Below the pieces are notes generated by a model. That model was not told where the DNA came from. It did not search any database and worked only from the letters and a program-made list of their open reading frames with translations. This document shows, one piece after another, positions 24,734 through 32,582 of a DNA stretch of 64,000 bases. A program made the position numbers and the translations under genes. How positions within the stretch are numbered: position 1 is the first letter of the stretch; every line of letters begins with the position of its first letter. Source of the stretch: an uncultured Acidobacteriaceae bacterium (GTDB lineage Bacteria > Acidobacteriota > Terriglobia > Terriglobales > Acidobacteriaceae); the NCBI GenBank assembly GCA_937879855.1, contig CALFMO010000035.1, positions 1 through 64,000 on the forward strand. The letters are read 5' to 3'.

Positions 24734-25756
24734 CTACACCGCCAGAGTCCTCTGGCCGGCAATCTCCTTCAATCTCCGAAGGATTATCTCTCCACGTCGA
24801 ATACGGCTGCTGCGGTCGTTCGTGGCTTGCAGAGAGGCCTTGTAATAGTCGGCGACGTCACGATCCTCTGTTGCCCCCTGCAGCCTGTCAACCTCGTTGT
24901 AAAAGTCTGAGAGGCGGCTTCCGACCTCTTTGGGATCGAGTTCAAGATGTTCTCTGTAAAGCGCACGATTAAGCTCAATTATCAGCGTAAACAAATCGGC
25001 TTTCTTCCAAACTCTACTCTTTGAGTTGAACTCCGCTGATTCTATGAAATTGAACAATGAATCGAGTTGCAGTCTCATTTCGTCGCCCTGATCGAACTCG
25101 TCATTGAATTTTTCCAGATATGCTTCTAGTTCGTCGTCTCGGTTGAAATAAGTAGACATGATGGTGATAACGACGATTAGAACCAATCGCAAGTCCTGCA
25201 TTCTTTTCACGTCCGTCGAGCTAAAAATTCGATGTCGCTCAAAAAATTCATGTGCAGCAAGTTCCTCCCCAAATTTCTTGAATGCACCCTCATATCGGGC
25301 GTTATGAATCTCCATTGCATTCAAGGCGTAATCGGTGGAATTGATGCGCTGGAAGACTTCTTTGATTTTCTCGATACTCAGATTTCCAAGGTCTCGCACG
25401 ACGACGTCGTACTCCAAGAAACGCAGCTTCCTTTCTTGAGACAGTCTCGCATAGGGAGGGATGTCATCACCTAGTTTCAACTCTTCCGAACCCACGAAAT
25501 ATTGCAACAGAGTACTGATCCTCTGTTGTCCATCCACAAGCATCTCGCAACCTTCTCCCGTTTCGGCGTTGACTTCTCCTGCAGCCACATAGATTTCTGG
25601 GAATGGATATTCCAAGAGCACCGTCTGCAGAAAAGCAACCTTGTGTTTGTTTGACCAAACCAACCGCCGCTGAAACTCTGGGCGCGGTATCAAGGTCTTG
25701 TCGCGTATTGCAGTAAGAAGGACTCTAAGCCTTCGATTCGTTGCGGTCGTTCTCAT
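24734..25756 (-). CDS. DUF262 (GmrSD N-terminal-like) protein
   Basis: 340 aa. The N-terminal ParB/sulfiredoxin-like domain has RPEFQRRLVWSNKHKVAFLQ, EIYVAA and the hallmark MLVDGQQRISTLLQYF near residue 73, the predicted nucleotide-binding/hydrolysis motif of DUF262. The rest is helical with QRINSTDYALNAMEIHNARY, typical of the family. DUF262 domains occur in GmrSD restriction and other phage-defence proteins. Its start overlaps the upstream nucleotidyltransferase gene by 32 bases, so the two probably act together. Confidence 0.85.
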   Translation of the reverse strand: MRTTATNRRLRVLLTAIRDKTLIPRPEFQRRLVWSNKHKVAFLQTVLLEYPFPEIYVAAGEVNAETGEGCEMLVDGQQRISTLLQYFVGSEELKLGDDIPPYARLSQERKLRFLEYDVVVRDLGNLSIEKIKEVFQRINSTDYALNAMEIHNARYEGAFKKFGEELAAHEFFERHRIFSSTDVKRMQDLRLVLIVVITIMSTYFNRDDELEAYLEKFNDEFDQGDEMRLQLDSLFNFIESAEFNSKSRVWKKADLFTLIIELNRALYREHLELDPKEVGSRLSDFYNEVDRLQGATEDRDVADYYKASLQATNDRSSRIRRGEIILRRLKEIAGQRTLAV

Positions 25757-26555
25757 CTATGCTGGTCCTCGGTCCAGCGTCAATCTCATGCCTTTCGGGG
25801 CGTGCTTCAACAGGCTCCAAATCTGGCACGGTAGTCCCGGGCGCTACTGCGCCAGTCTCTTGGATTTCTGCAGCTGTCTCGGCAGTGGCCACGACAGCCT
25901 CCAAACCTGCCACGGCATTCACGGGGGGTGCGTCACTTTCTTGCATTTCTGCACCTGCCTCCGCTACCGGGACGACAGGCTCCAAATCTGCCTTGCACCA
26001 CAAGACGGCCCGGTTTTGATAACCCTTCAGGAAAGTCCAATCACGATATAGTCCGCCACGAATTTTAAATGGGCCAAACTCCCCAGAAGCAGCAAGAGCA
26101 TCAAAAAACCTCCACCAGTCCATCGCAATCTCGAACTTGCGTGCTGATGGCAGTTTGTCTGGCCTGATCCAGCCCTGCATCAGATAAACTGAAAAGTCGC
26201 TCTCGCCGGGCCAATATCCGAGCGTTCCTCTAGCTTTGAAGACTTCCTCCCAAATACGGTCAAAGAGACTGGGGGCTACGATAGCAATATCTAGATCGGA
26301 TGTCTCGCCAAAAGACCGATAACGCTTGCGCGGAGCGATGCTGAATCCCAATTTGCCTGAACCCACCATCACTACCTGCGGTGGGTGAATCTTGAAGTGA
26401 TCTGCAATCTGTTCCTTGAGAGTGAAGTATGAGTCCTTGTCAAGAATGTAGCAGTCGCCAAAAATCACATGACGATCAACGACAGAACTGGCAGCAAGCC
26501 TCTGAACATCAACTTTGAAGCGCGCTCGTCGCTCCTCTATTTCTTGTTCGCTCAC
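25725..26555 (-). CDS. Nucleotidyltransferase-fold protein paired with DUF262
   Basis: 276 aa (MSEQEIEERRARF). VMVGSGKLGFSIAPRKRYRSFGETSDLDIAIV (about residues 62-93) is the nucleotidyltransferase signature: GSxxxG followed by a SDLD acidic pair. YWPGESDFSVYLMQGWIRPDKLPS and FKGYQNRAVLWCKADL... fit the same protein family, often found beside DUF262 genes. The final 75 residues are an Ala/Pro/Glu-rich tail with internal repetition (AEAGAEMQES versus AETAAEIQETG), probably disordered. It may add a nucleotide to a target or make a signal; this is unproven. Confidence 0.75.
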   Translation of the reverse strand: MSEQEIEERRARFKVDVQRLAASSVVDRHVIFGDCYILDKDSYFTLKEQIADHFKIHPPQVVMVGSGKLGFSIAPRKRYRSFGETSDLDIAIVAPSLFDRIWEEVFKARGTLGYWPGESDFSVYLMQGWIRPDKLPSARKFEIAMDWWRFFDALAASGEFGPFKIRGGLYRDWTFLKGYQNRAVLWCKADLEPVVPVAEAGAEMQESDAPPVNAVAGLEAVVATAETAAEIQETGAVAPGTTVPDLEPVEARPERHEIDAGPRTSIDENDRNESKA

Positions 26556-26624
26556 AGATTTTGCTGCAATTGTACCAAGCCGCTTCGGAACGTCTGTGGT
26601 CCAAGGAGGGACTACGCTGTCTTC

Positions 26625-27239
26625 TCACGCGCGGGCCAACGACTGACCTGCATCCGGTAACGTCAACCTCGCTGCGGTCCATTGCGTCGTCTGGAAGTCG
26701 GCTGCCAGTTTCCGAATACTCGTCCCCTTCGCCCGCAGTACCTTCATCCGCTCGATATCGGAACAGTGGAATTGACGCCGAGCTGGACGGCCCACTCGCT
26801 TCCCGGCACGTTTCGCCTGCGCCATGCCAGCCCTGACTCGTTCCCGCAGCATCTCCCTCTCGAATTCAGCCACTGCACCCAGCACCATGAAGGTGAGCCT
26901 GCCCGCTGGCAACGTCGTATCCACATTTTGCTTCAGCGACACCAAGTCCACTCCCAGCGATTTGCATTCTTCTGCGATGCTGAGCAACTGCTTGAGCGAC
27001 CTAGCCAATCTGTCCAAACTCCAAACTATCACCACGTCAAACTTGCTCTTTCGCATGTCCCCGAGCAATGCAGTCAGAGCTGGCCGGTCGTTCTTGGCCC
27101 CGCTCTGTCCTTTGTCGCGGTAAACCGTGAAGCTCCAGCCTCGATTTCCCACGTACTCCCGGAGTTCGGCTTCCTGCATGTCCGTTTCCTGCTCAGCCGT
27201 GCTGACCCTGACGTAAATTGCCGCTCTTTTCGTCTTCAT
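26625..27239 (-). CDS. Serine recombinase (resolvase/invertase family)
   Basis: 204 aa (MKTKRAAIYVRVSTAEQETD). The catalytic Ser is in YVRVSTAEQ; YRDKGQSGAKNDRPAL, VWSLDRLARS and AVAEFEREMLRERVRAGM follow in the family order. A C-terminal HTH (DIERMKVLRAKGTSIRKLAADF) binds DNA. It probably resolves cointegrates or multimers of IME-2 or is left from another element. It ends about 70 bases from the nucleotidyltransferase start. Confidence 0.9.
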   Translation of the reverse strand: MKTKRAAIYVRVSTAEQETDMQEAELREYVGNRGWSFTVYRDKGQSGAKNDRPALTALLGDMRKSKFDVVIVWSLDRLARSLKQLLSIAEECKSLGVDLVSLKQNVDTTLPAGRLTFMVLGAVAEFEREMLRERVRAGMAQAKRAGKRVGRPARRQFHCSDIERMKVLRAKGTSIRKLAADFQTTQWTAARLTLPDAGQSLARA

Positions 27240-27486
27240 AAACCCTCTGATTGATTTGAGCGGTTCTGGCAGATGAAATCAAGGCTGAAGATCGCTGCAA
27301 TCGGCACCGCTAGGTGCGGCTATGCCCTTACCCCTGCACCGGGCTGGATTGCGTTTACACGTAAACCCAAAACTTAACTGGTAATCGCTCCTCCTGGCTG
27401 CACCACAGCCCTAATCGTGCGCCTTCCTGTTCCTATCGCTTCGAGGTTTTGGCGTAGTTAGAGCAACTTTTCCAGCAGGGAATCAA
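27240..27486. other. Resolvase upstream region with a small palindrome
   Basis: About 250 bases without a gene. GTTTAC-AC-GTAAAC at 27353-27366 is a palindrome with 6-base arms about 115 bases before the resolvase start. It could be an operator or recombinase subsite. No clear promoter boxes were found. Confidence 0.3.
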
Positions 27487-27491
27487 GATGT

Positions 27492-27520
27492 AGAAAAAGA
27501 AAGAGCCGCGGACGCGGCTC
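27492..27520 (-). terminator. Rho-independent terminator of the winged-helix operon
   Basis: On the minus strand a GC-rich stem GAGCCGCG/CGCGGCTC (27503-27520) is followed by TTTCTTTTTCT. It lies about 200 bases beyond the stop of the gene at 27727. Confidence 0.8.
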
Positions 27521-27523
27521 CTT

Positions 27524-27572
27524 CCTTCCTCTTTAGAGGAAGGAGTACTAGAACTAAAGTAAAGAGTTCTAG
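27524..27572. repeat. Two further tandem stem-loops next to the terminator
   Basis: CCTTCCTCT-TT-AGAGGAAGG (27524-27543, perfect 9-base arms) and CTAGAACT...AGTTCTAG (27548-27572) lie directly beside the terminator. Three stems in about 80 bases may stabilise the 3' end of the operon RNA or form a small structured RNA. Confidence 0.5.
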
Positions 27573-27726
27573 GTTAATACTTAAACTTCTTATCCAACCG
27601 AAAATGCAACACAGGCGAGCAGGAAAAACACCGATTCCACGCTGACTCTTGACCGAAACCCAGACTGAGGATCGAAACGCCGCAGTGGCCAACCGATTAT
27701 GCGGGACACGACATTTCGCGAACCAT

Positions 27727-28467
27727 TCAGCCGTTTTCATATCCCAGTTCCTTTTTGATGTTGAACCGTCTTCGGAATTCGCTCGACACCTCAACTACAG
27801 AAAACCCGCTTGGTTTCCTCGTATACAAAACGGCTCTGACTCGAAAGCGACGATTCCTTCGATCTGGCGAATAGCTGATTTCTATCGGGCATGGCAGATA
27901 GATTCCTTGTCTGTTCCAAATTCCTTCATGTCCCATGATGCGAAGAGCCCGGCGGACCCGAATCTCTGACCAGCCTGTGCGCTGGCATAGTTTTGTAACC
28001 CCGACCCAGCACTTATTCTGCCACCCCATGTGTTGGTAGTTGAGGAGCACTACCAGCAAGACCGCATTCGGAAACGCTTGGCAGTATCGTGTGATCACAA
28101 ACCGGGGCACCGGTGTCCACTCTCTTTCCCCCAGCGCAAATTCCGAAAGCGGTACTCGCCAACAAGGGACATTGACGTGACTGTGAGCTACGCCGGGTTG
28201 GATGCGGACGATCAGTCCCTTCTCTTCCAGTTCCTCTATGCACTTGACGACCGTGCGTTCATTCATTCCCGTCCATCGGCTCAATTCAGCTATGGTTGCG
28301 CTGACCCTGTTCTCGTTATGCCATGCGCGGTCGTAGAGGATGATGTATACGAGTGCAGCCCGTTTTTCCCGAAGCCGTCGGAGCACGTTGTTGATCACAT
28401 AGCGGCGTACCGGAGTCCATCGGGTCGAGGGAATCAGGATTCGATATTTGCCATGAAACGGCGGCAT
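27727..28467 (-). CDS. Tandem winged-helix protein, possible replication initiator
   Basis: 246 aa (MPPFHGKYRILIPSTRW). Two winged-helix units are visible: residues 35-90 (ATIAELSRWTGMNERTVVKCIEELEEKGLI) and 145-200 (VGVTKLCQRTGWSEIRVRRALRIMGHEG), each after a helical WTPV.RFVI/RYVIN segment. Duplicated wings are typical of plasmid/ICE Rep proteins but also of regulators. It lies six bases after the small zinc-protein gene, with a terminator at 27492-27520. IME-2 has no other replication or transfer gene, so autonomous replication is possible but unproven. Confidence 0.65.
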   Translation of the reverse strand: MPPFHGKYRILIPSTRWTPVRRYVINNVLRRLREKRAALVYIILYDRAWHNENRVSATIAELSRWTGMNERTVVKCIEELEEKGLIVRIQPGVAHSHVNVPCWRVPLSEFALGEREWTPVPRFVITRYCQAFPNAVLLVVLLNYQHMGWQNKCWVGVTKLCQRTGWSEIRVRRALRIMGHEGIWNRQGIYLPCPIEISYSPDRRNRRFRVRAVLYTRKPSGFSVVEVSSEFRRRFNIKKELGYENG

Positions 28468-28473
28468 GGAGGA

Positions 28474-28743
28474 CTACTCAGCGTCCAACTCCTGACGGAG
28501 CCGAGTCCTTTCCGCTTTGCTCACACCTCGGACCTTTGCCAATGCCAAGAGGCAGTCCACGCAATAGCCACGGGCCGGGAATGAACCTTTTACCTGGGTC
28601 TTCCTCCGCCTGTCTGATGACGAGGATCGTCCGATCGCTGAATTTCGGAGCGTGTAATAGGAGGTGTACACACCGATCCGCGCCTTACCATCACACTTCA
28701 CGCACCACTTCAGGGCTGTTTTTCTCGGCATTCGTTTCCTCAT
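28474..28743 (-). CDS. Small zinc-finger-like protein
   Basis: 89 aa, start at 28743 or the internal ATG at 28731 (MPRKTALKWCVKCDG). Two CxxC pairs (CVKC and CVDC) separated by about 45 residues could bind one zinc. Very basic N-terminal half. It is the first gene of the operon with the winged-helix protein and lies downstream, on the minus strand, of the orphaned tRNA promoter at 29102-29130. Confidence 0.5.
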   Translation of the reverse strand: MRKRMPRKTALKWCVKCDGKARIGVYTSYYTLRNSAIGRSSSSDRRRKTQVKGSFPARGYCVDCLLALAKVRGVSKAERTRLRQELDAE

Positions 28744-29054
28744 CTACTAAAACAAGGCCAATGACCCGTCCGTTTTTTACAAGTAAATTCGTAACTAGTG
28801 CGCGGATGCAAAGAGAGCCGACAGATGGCCGGTGAATCTCATACTTCGACCATTCCGACACAAACTACTGTTGTCTGCATGGCGTGTTCGGCAGAGCTGT
28901 GATTCCGAGGCGAACCACCCGGCTTCCGCACGTTCCATCTCTGTTTCCAATTTTTCGTTTGAGTGAACAACGAGTGAACAAAGTTCGTGCTTTTTATGGG
29001 GTACTTCTGGAGAGATTGTCAGCAGAATCAACGGTTTGGGTTGCCTTGCCTATC
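28744..29054. other. Leader between the att repeat and the winged-helix operon
   Basis: About 310 bases, no credible gene. On the minus strand it would be the 5' leader of any transcript started at the former tRNA promoter. Confidence 0.4.
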
Positions 29055-29095
29055 GGGTTATGAGCCCAACGAGCTACCAGACTGCTCCACCCCGC
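29055..29095. repeat. att direct repeat, right copy: orphan 5' half of tRNA-fMet
   Basis: 41 bases identical to 15197-15237, covering tRNA positions 2 to the anticodon stem. After CCC (minus strand) the sequence departs to GATAGGCAAGG instead of AAAGGTCGG, so no tRNA can form. Position 1 of the original gene reads T here, versus C in the intact copy. Confidence 0.9.
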
Positions 29096-29101
29096 ATTTT
29101 G

Positions 29102-29130
29102 ATCATAGCAACCGCGTGAAAGGCCGTCAA
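29102..29130 (-). promoter_or_regulatory. Native tRNA-fMet promoter, now orphaned
   Basis: On the minus strand TTGACG (29130-29125), a 17-base spacer and TATGAT (29107-29102) form a near-consensus sigma-70 promoter, with a start expected a few bases before the tRNA half at 29095. It now reads into IME-2. Confidence 0.75.
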
Positions 29131-29393
29131 ACTCCGTGCAGGAGCACACCACCAAATCTTGCGTTGGCGCAATCGTTGCTTGTTGGAAGCTTTCGCGGTG
29201 TGTTGCCGCGTTCGCAATCTTGTGCCACTGCCGACATCGAAACGGCAGCCTGCTTCAACAGCGCGTATAAAACGTGTCACCGAATCGACGACGGTGGCAT
29301 CCAAGCGGTATGGTTTGCTATTGCCGAAGACTCGCTGTTCTGAGTTCCCACGACATCAGCTAAACTTATTCGCAGAAAACCGGAGGCCACCCT

Positions 29394-30017
29394 ATGGCGA
29401 AGAAGGAAGTCCGCGCCGCCCACCAAACCACAATCAACGCACAGCCTCGCATTCACCAGCGTGCTGGTGAGATTCAGGCGTACGGCACGGTCTCCCATCT
29501 CCTGCCGCTCGAGTTGGACGAACCGGTGCGCCTGGAGATGACCGAGCAACTGAACCTGTTGCTCGCGGATAGCATGACGTTACGCGATCTCTATAAGAAG
29601 TCACATTGGCAAGTCGCAGGGCCTACTTTTTATCAACTTCATTTATTGTTCGACAAACATTATGGCGAGCAGGTGGAGATCGTCGATGAGATTGCCGAGC
29701 GCATCCAGTTGCTCGGTGGAGTTTCGCTGGCCATGGCTGCCGATGTCGCCGAGACCACGCGCATTGAACGTCCTCCGCGCGGCAGGGAGGAAGTTCCGGT
29801 CCAGATTTCGCGTCTGTTGGATGCGCATCAGATTATTATTGGCCACTGCCGGCAGTTAGCGCGGCGCGCATCCGAACTGGGCGACGACGGCACGAACGAC
29901 TTGGTGGTCAGCGACGTTTTGCGTGCCAACGAACTGCAAGTATGGTTTCTGAGCGAGCACCTGGTCGACGTTCCGCTGGTGCATGCGGTCGACCCGAGCG
30001 CGCGAAAGGCGGGATAG
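29394..30017 (+). CDS. dps: Dps-family ferritin-like DNA protection protein
   Basis: 207 aa, SD GGAGG before ATG 29394. The Dps ferroxidase signature KSHWQVAGPTFYQLHLLFDKHYGEQVEIVDEIAERIQ occupies about residues 64-100. The N-terminal 40 residues are polar and extended; basic N-terminal tails in Dps proteins bind DNA. It oxidises Fe(II) with peroxide and stores iron in a 12-mer. The first chromosomal gene right of IME-2; the Rieske oxygenase gene follows after 13 bases. Confidence 0.9.
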   Translation: MAKKEVRAAHQTTINAQPRIHQRAGEIQAYGTVSHLLPLELDEPVRLEMTEQLNLLLADSMTLRDLYKKSHWQVAGPTFYQLHLLFDKHYGEQVEIVDEIAERIQLLGGVSLAMAADVAETTRIERPPRGREEVPVQISRLLDAHQIIIGHCRQLARRASELGDDGTNDLVVSDVLRANELQVWFLSEHLVDVPLVHAVDPSARKAG

Positions 30018-30030
30018 TTCACCACCATAG

Positions 30031-31158
30031 ATGCGAGTTCCCATCGAGCAGATTCTCTCCAGCTATAACGACCGAGCCCCCCTGTCGCAGGCTTCGACCA
30101 TTCCTGCTTCGTGGTACGTCGACTCGCGCATCGCAGAGTTGGAACGGCTCAGTGTGTTCGGCCGGACCTGGCAACTGGTTGGACGTACCGATCAATTGCA
30201 GAAGCCGGGAGAATTCGTCTCTGCGCGGCTTGCGGGAGAACCTGTAGTTGTCGTACGGGGGAGCGACGGCACGCTTCGCGCTTTCTACAACGTTTGCCGT
30301 CATCACGCCGCCGCGGTGGTTACGCAGCCATGCGGCCAGGTGGCGACGTTGCAATGTCCATACCACGGTTGGAAATATGGCCTTGATGGATCGCTCAAAG
30401 GCATGCCGGAGTTCGAGGGAGTAGAGGACTTTGATCGCACTCAGAACGGTTTGATTCCGATCCGGGTTGAAACGTGGGAGTGTTTCGTATTTGTGAACCT
30501 CGACCCGCAGGCGGTGTCATTGCAGCAATTTCTCGGCGGCCTGGTGAAGCGCGTCGCTCCGCTCGGCATCGGCAAGCTCCACTATTTCGATCGCAGAACC
30601 TATGACATTCATTGCAATTGGAAGGTGTACGTCGATAACTACCTCGATGGCGGATACCATGTGCCCCACCTGCATAAGGGGTTGAACTCAGTTCTCGACT
30701 ACAAGCACTACACCATAGAAAACGAAGATCGTTATTGTCTGCAGTCGAGCCCCATGGTCGCTTCGGATGAAGACGCCGCCACCGGTGCGACGCGCAAGGG
30801 TGATCGCGCCTGGTATTTCTGGCAATATCCGAACTTGATGATTAATTGCTACGAGGGATACATGGACACGAACTATGTCATCCCTGTGGATGCTGATCAC
30901 TGCACCGTGATCTTCGATTTTTACTTCAGCGACGTCAGCGAAGCGCGGCGTGAGCACAACAATGAATCGGTCAATGTCGGCAACCGTGTGCAGGACGAGG
31001 ACCTGGGTATTTGCGAAGATGTGCAGCGCGGGCTGAAGTCGCGTGCTTATGGGGCCGGCCGGCTCTCGGTTCGGCGTGAGGCGGGGGAGCAGTTGTTCCA
31101 TCGGTTGCTGGCTGCCGATCTGAAAAAATATTCTGCATCGTCTGCCTCGGCGGATTGA
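30031..31158 (+). CDS. Rieske-type ring-hydroxylating oxygenase alpha subunit
   Basis: 375 aa. The Rieske [2Fe-2S] ligands are CRHH (about residue 90) and CPYHGW (about 111). The mononuclear iron site is DNYLDGGYHVPHLH (about 200), with the distal carboxylate in VQDEDLGICEDVQRGLKSRAY. The overall length fits RHO alpha subunits and choline-monooxygenase-like enzymes that use an external reductase. No reductase or ferredoxin gene is adjacent. Substrate unknown. It converges with the response regulator gene (stops 1 base apart). Confidence 0.85.
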   Translation: MRVPIEQILSSYNDRAPLSQASTIPASWYVDSRIAELERLSVFGRTWQLVGRTDQLQKPGEFVSARLAGEPVVVVRGSDGTLRAFYNVCRHHAAAVVTQPCGQVATLQCPYHGWKYGLDGSLKGMPEFEGVEDFDRTQNGLIPIRVETWECFVFVNLDPQAVSLQQFLGGLVKRVAPLGIGKLHYFDRRTYDIHCNWKVYVDNYLDGGYHVPHLHKGLNSVLDYKHYTIENEDRYCLQSSPMVASDEDAATGATRKGDRAWYFWQYPNLMINCYEGYMDTNYVIPVDADHCTVIFDFYFSDVSEARREHNNESVNVGNRVQDEDLGICEDVQRGLKSRAYGAGRLSVRREAGEQLFHRLLAADLKKYSASSASAD

Positions 31159-31159
31159 G

Positions 31160-32554
31160 TTAATCCTGCTGATCCTGTTCCCGCCGCATGGCCCGCAGAT
31201 CGATTCCCAATTGCTCCGCTTTCTTATATAAGTGACTGCGCTCCAGGCCCAGCGTTTTCGCGGCCAGGCTCATGTTCTGATGGCTGCGTTTCAGTTCCGT
31301 GAGAATCACTTCGCGCTCGAACGATAGCACTCGGTCGGCAAGGGCGCCGGATCCCAAGTCGCCGGGTGCAATGCTCGCTCCGGGAGAAGTCTTCGGCAAG
31401 GCTAGCTGCACGGTTGTCACGTCGACCTGACCATCGGTGGCGAGCAGCATGAGACGCTCGACCATGTTGCGCAGTTCGCGTACGTTGCCCGGCCAGGGAT
31501 GAGACTGCAACGCTTCCATCGCATCCTTCGTGAATGGCATCGTCTTCCATCCATTCTGCGCGCACACTTGCGCAACAAAATGTTCCACCAGAGCGGGAAT
31601 GTCGTCGCGCCGCTCGCGCAAGGGAGGCAGCGTCAACGGAAAAACGTGAATGCGATGAAAGAGATCCTGGCGGAATTTCTCTTCGCGCACACGCGCTTCC
31701 AGATCGCGATGCGTAGCAACCACCACCCGCACGTTTACTAGTACTGGTTTGTCGCCTCCAATACGCTCGACTTCGCCTTCTTCGAGCACGCGTAGCAGCT
31801 TGGCTTGCATGTTTAAGGGCATGTCACCGATCTCGTCGAGAAAAATCGTGCCTTGGTCCGCCTGCTCAAATTTGCCGATGTGGCGTCCGGAGGCGCCCGT
31901 GAACGAACCTTTCTCATGTCCGAAGAGTTCGGACTCGATTAATTCTGCCGGCACGGCCGCGCAATTTAAGGTCACGAAAGGCCCAGCCGATCGCGGACTA
32001 CGCTCGTGAATAGTTCGCGCGACGAGCTCCTTGCCCGTGCCAGTCTCGCCAAAAATGCACACGCGGGACTCGCTGGCGGCGACGCGCTCCAGTTGCGCCA
32101 TTACGCGCCGCATCGCTTCCCCTTTCCACACGATTTCGTGTTTACCGAGGCGCTGGCGCAGTTGCCTGTTCTCGCTCTCCAAACGTTGCAACTTTAGCGC
32201 ATTCTCCACCGTGAGCATGAGCTTGTCGCTGGAGATCGGCTTCTCCAGGAAGTCAAGAGCACCCAGCCTTGTCGCTCGTACTGCCATTTCAATATGCGCC
32301 TGCCCCGACATCATCACCACGGGCGCGGCTACTCCTTGCCGCTTTAAATCCTCGAGCAGAGAGAGACCGTCTCTGCCGGGCATGACTACGTCAGAAAGAA
32401 TGAGATCAAAGTGCTGGGACTTGGCCAGTTCCAGAGCCTTCGCGGCATTGTCGCACACCGTAGCCTCATGTCCCGCTAACCGAAAGGCGCGAGACAGGGA
32501 AGCCAGCGTGTTGCCTTCATCATCCACGATTAGAAGATGCGCTTTGAGTGCCAA
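31160..32554 (-). CDS. NtrC-family sigma-54 response regulator
   Basis: 464 aa from a TTG at 32554, with AGGAGG 8 bases upstream; an in-frame ATG at 32635 would overlap the kinase and lacks an SD. The receiver domain has Asp in LILSDVVMPG. The AAA+ domain has Walker A GETGTGKE, the sigma-54 loop as GSFTGA (instead of GAFTGA) and Walker B GTIFLDEIGDM. A Fis-type HTH (MSLAAKTLGLERSHLYKKAEQ) ends the protein. Partner of the upstream histidine kinase. It activates sigma-54 promoters by ATP hydrolysis after phosphorylation. Confidence 0.92.
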   Translation of the reverse strand: MALKAHLLIVDDEGNTLASLSRAFRLAGHEATVCDNAAKALELAKSQHFDLILSDVVMPGRDGLSLLEDLKRQGVAAPVVMMSGQAHIEMAVRATRLGALDFLEKPISSDKLMLTVENALKLQRLESENRQLRQRLGKHEIVWKGEAMRRVMAQLERVAASESRVCIFGETGTGKELVARTIHERSPRSAGPFVTLNCAAVPAELIESELFGHEKGSFTGASGRHIGKFEQADQGTIFLDEIGDMPLNMQAKLLRVLEEGEVERIGGDKPVLVNVRVVVATHRDLEARVREEKFRQDLFHRIHVFPLTLPPLRERRDDIPALVEHFVAQVCAQNGWKTMPFTKDAMEALQSHPWPGNVRELRNMVERLMLLATDGQVDVTTVQLALPKTSPGASIAPGDLGSGALADRVLSFEREVILTELKRSHQNMSLAAKTLGLERSHLYKKAEQLGIDLRAMRREQDQQD

Positions 32555-32582
32555 CCGTCCTCCTAAACCAATTCCGGCGCGA

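Noticed and set aside
24484..24762. 92-codon minus-strand ORF over the right 93-bp repeat
   Set aside because: No SD or recognisable domain; the matching left repeat copy is not part of a comparable gene.
29055..29095. Second functional tRNA-Met gene
   Set aside because: Only the 5' half is present; the sequence after the anticodon stem departs, so no cloverleaf can form.
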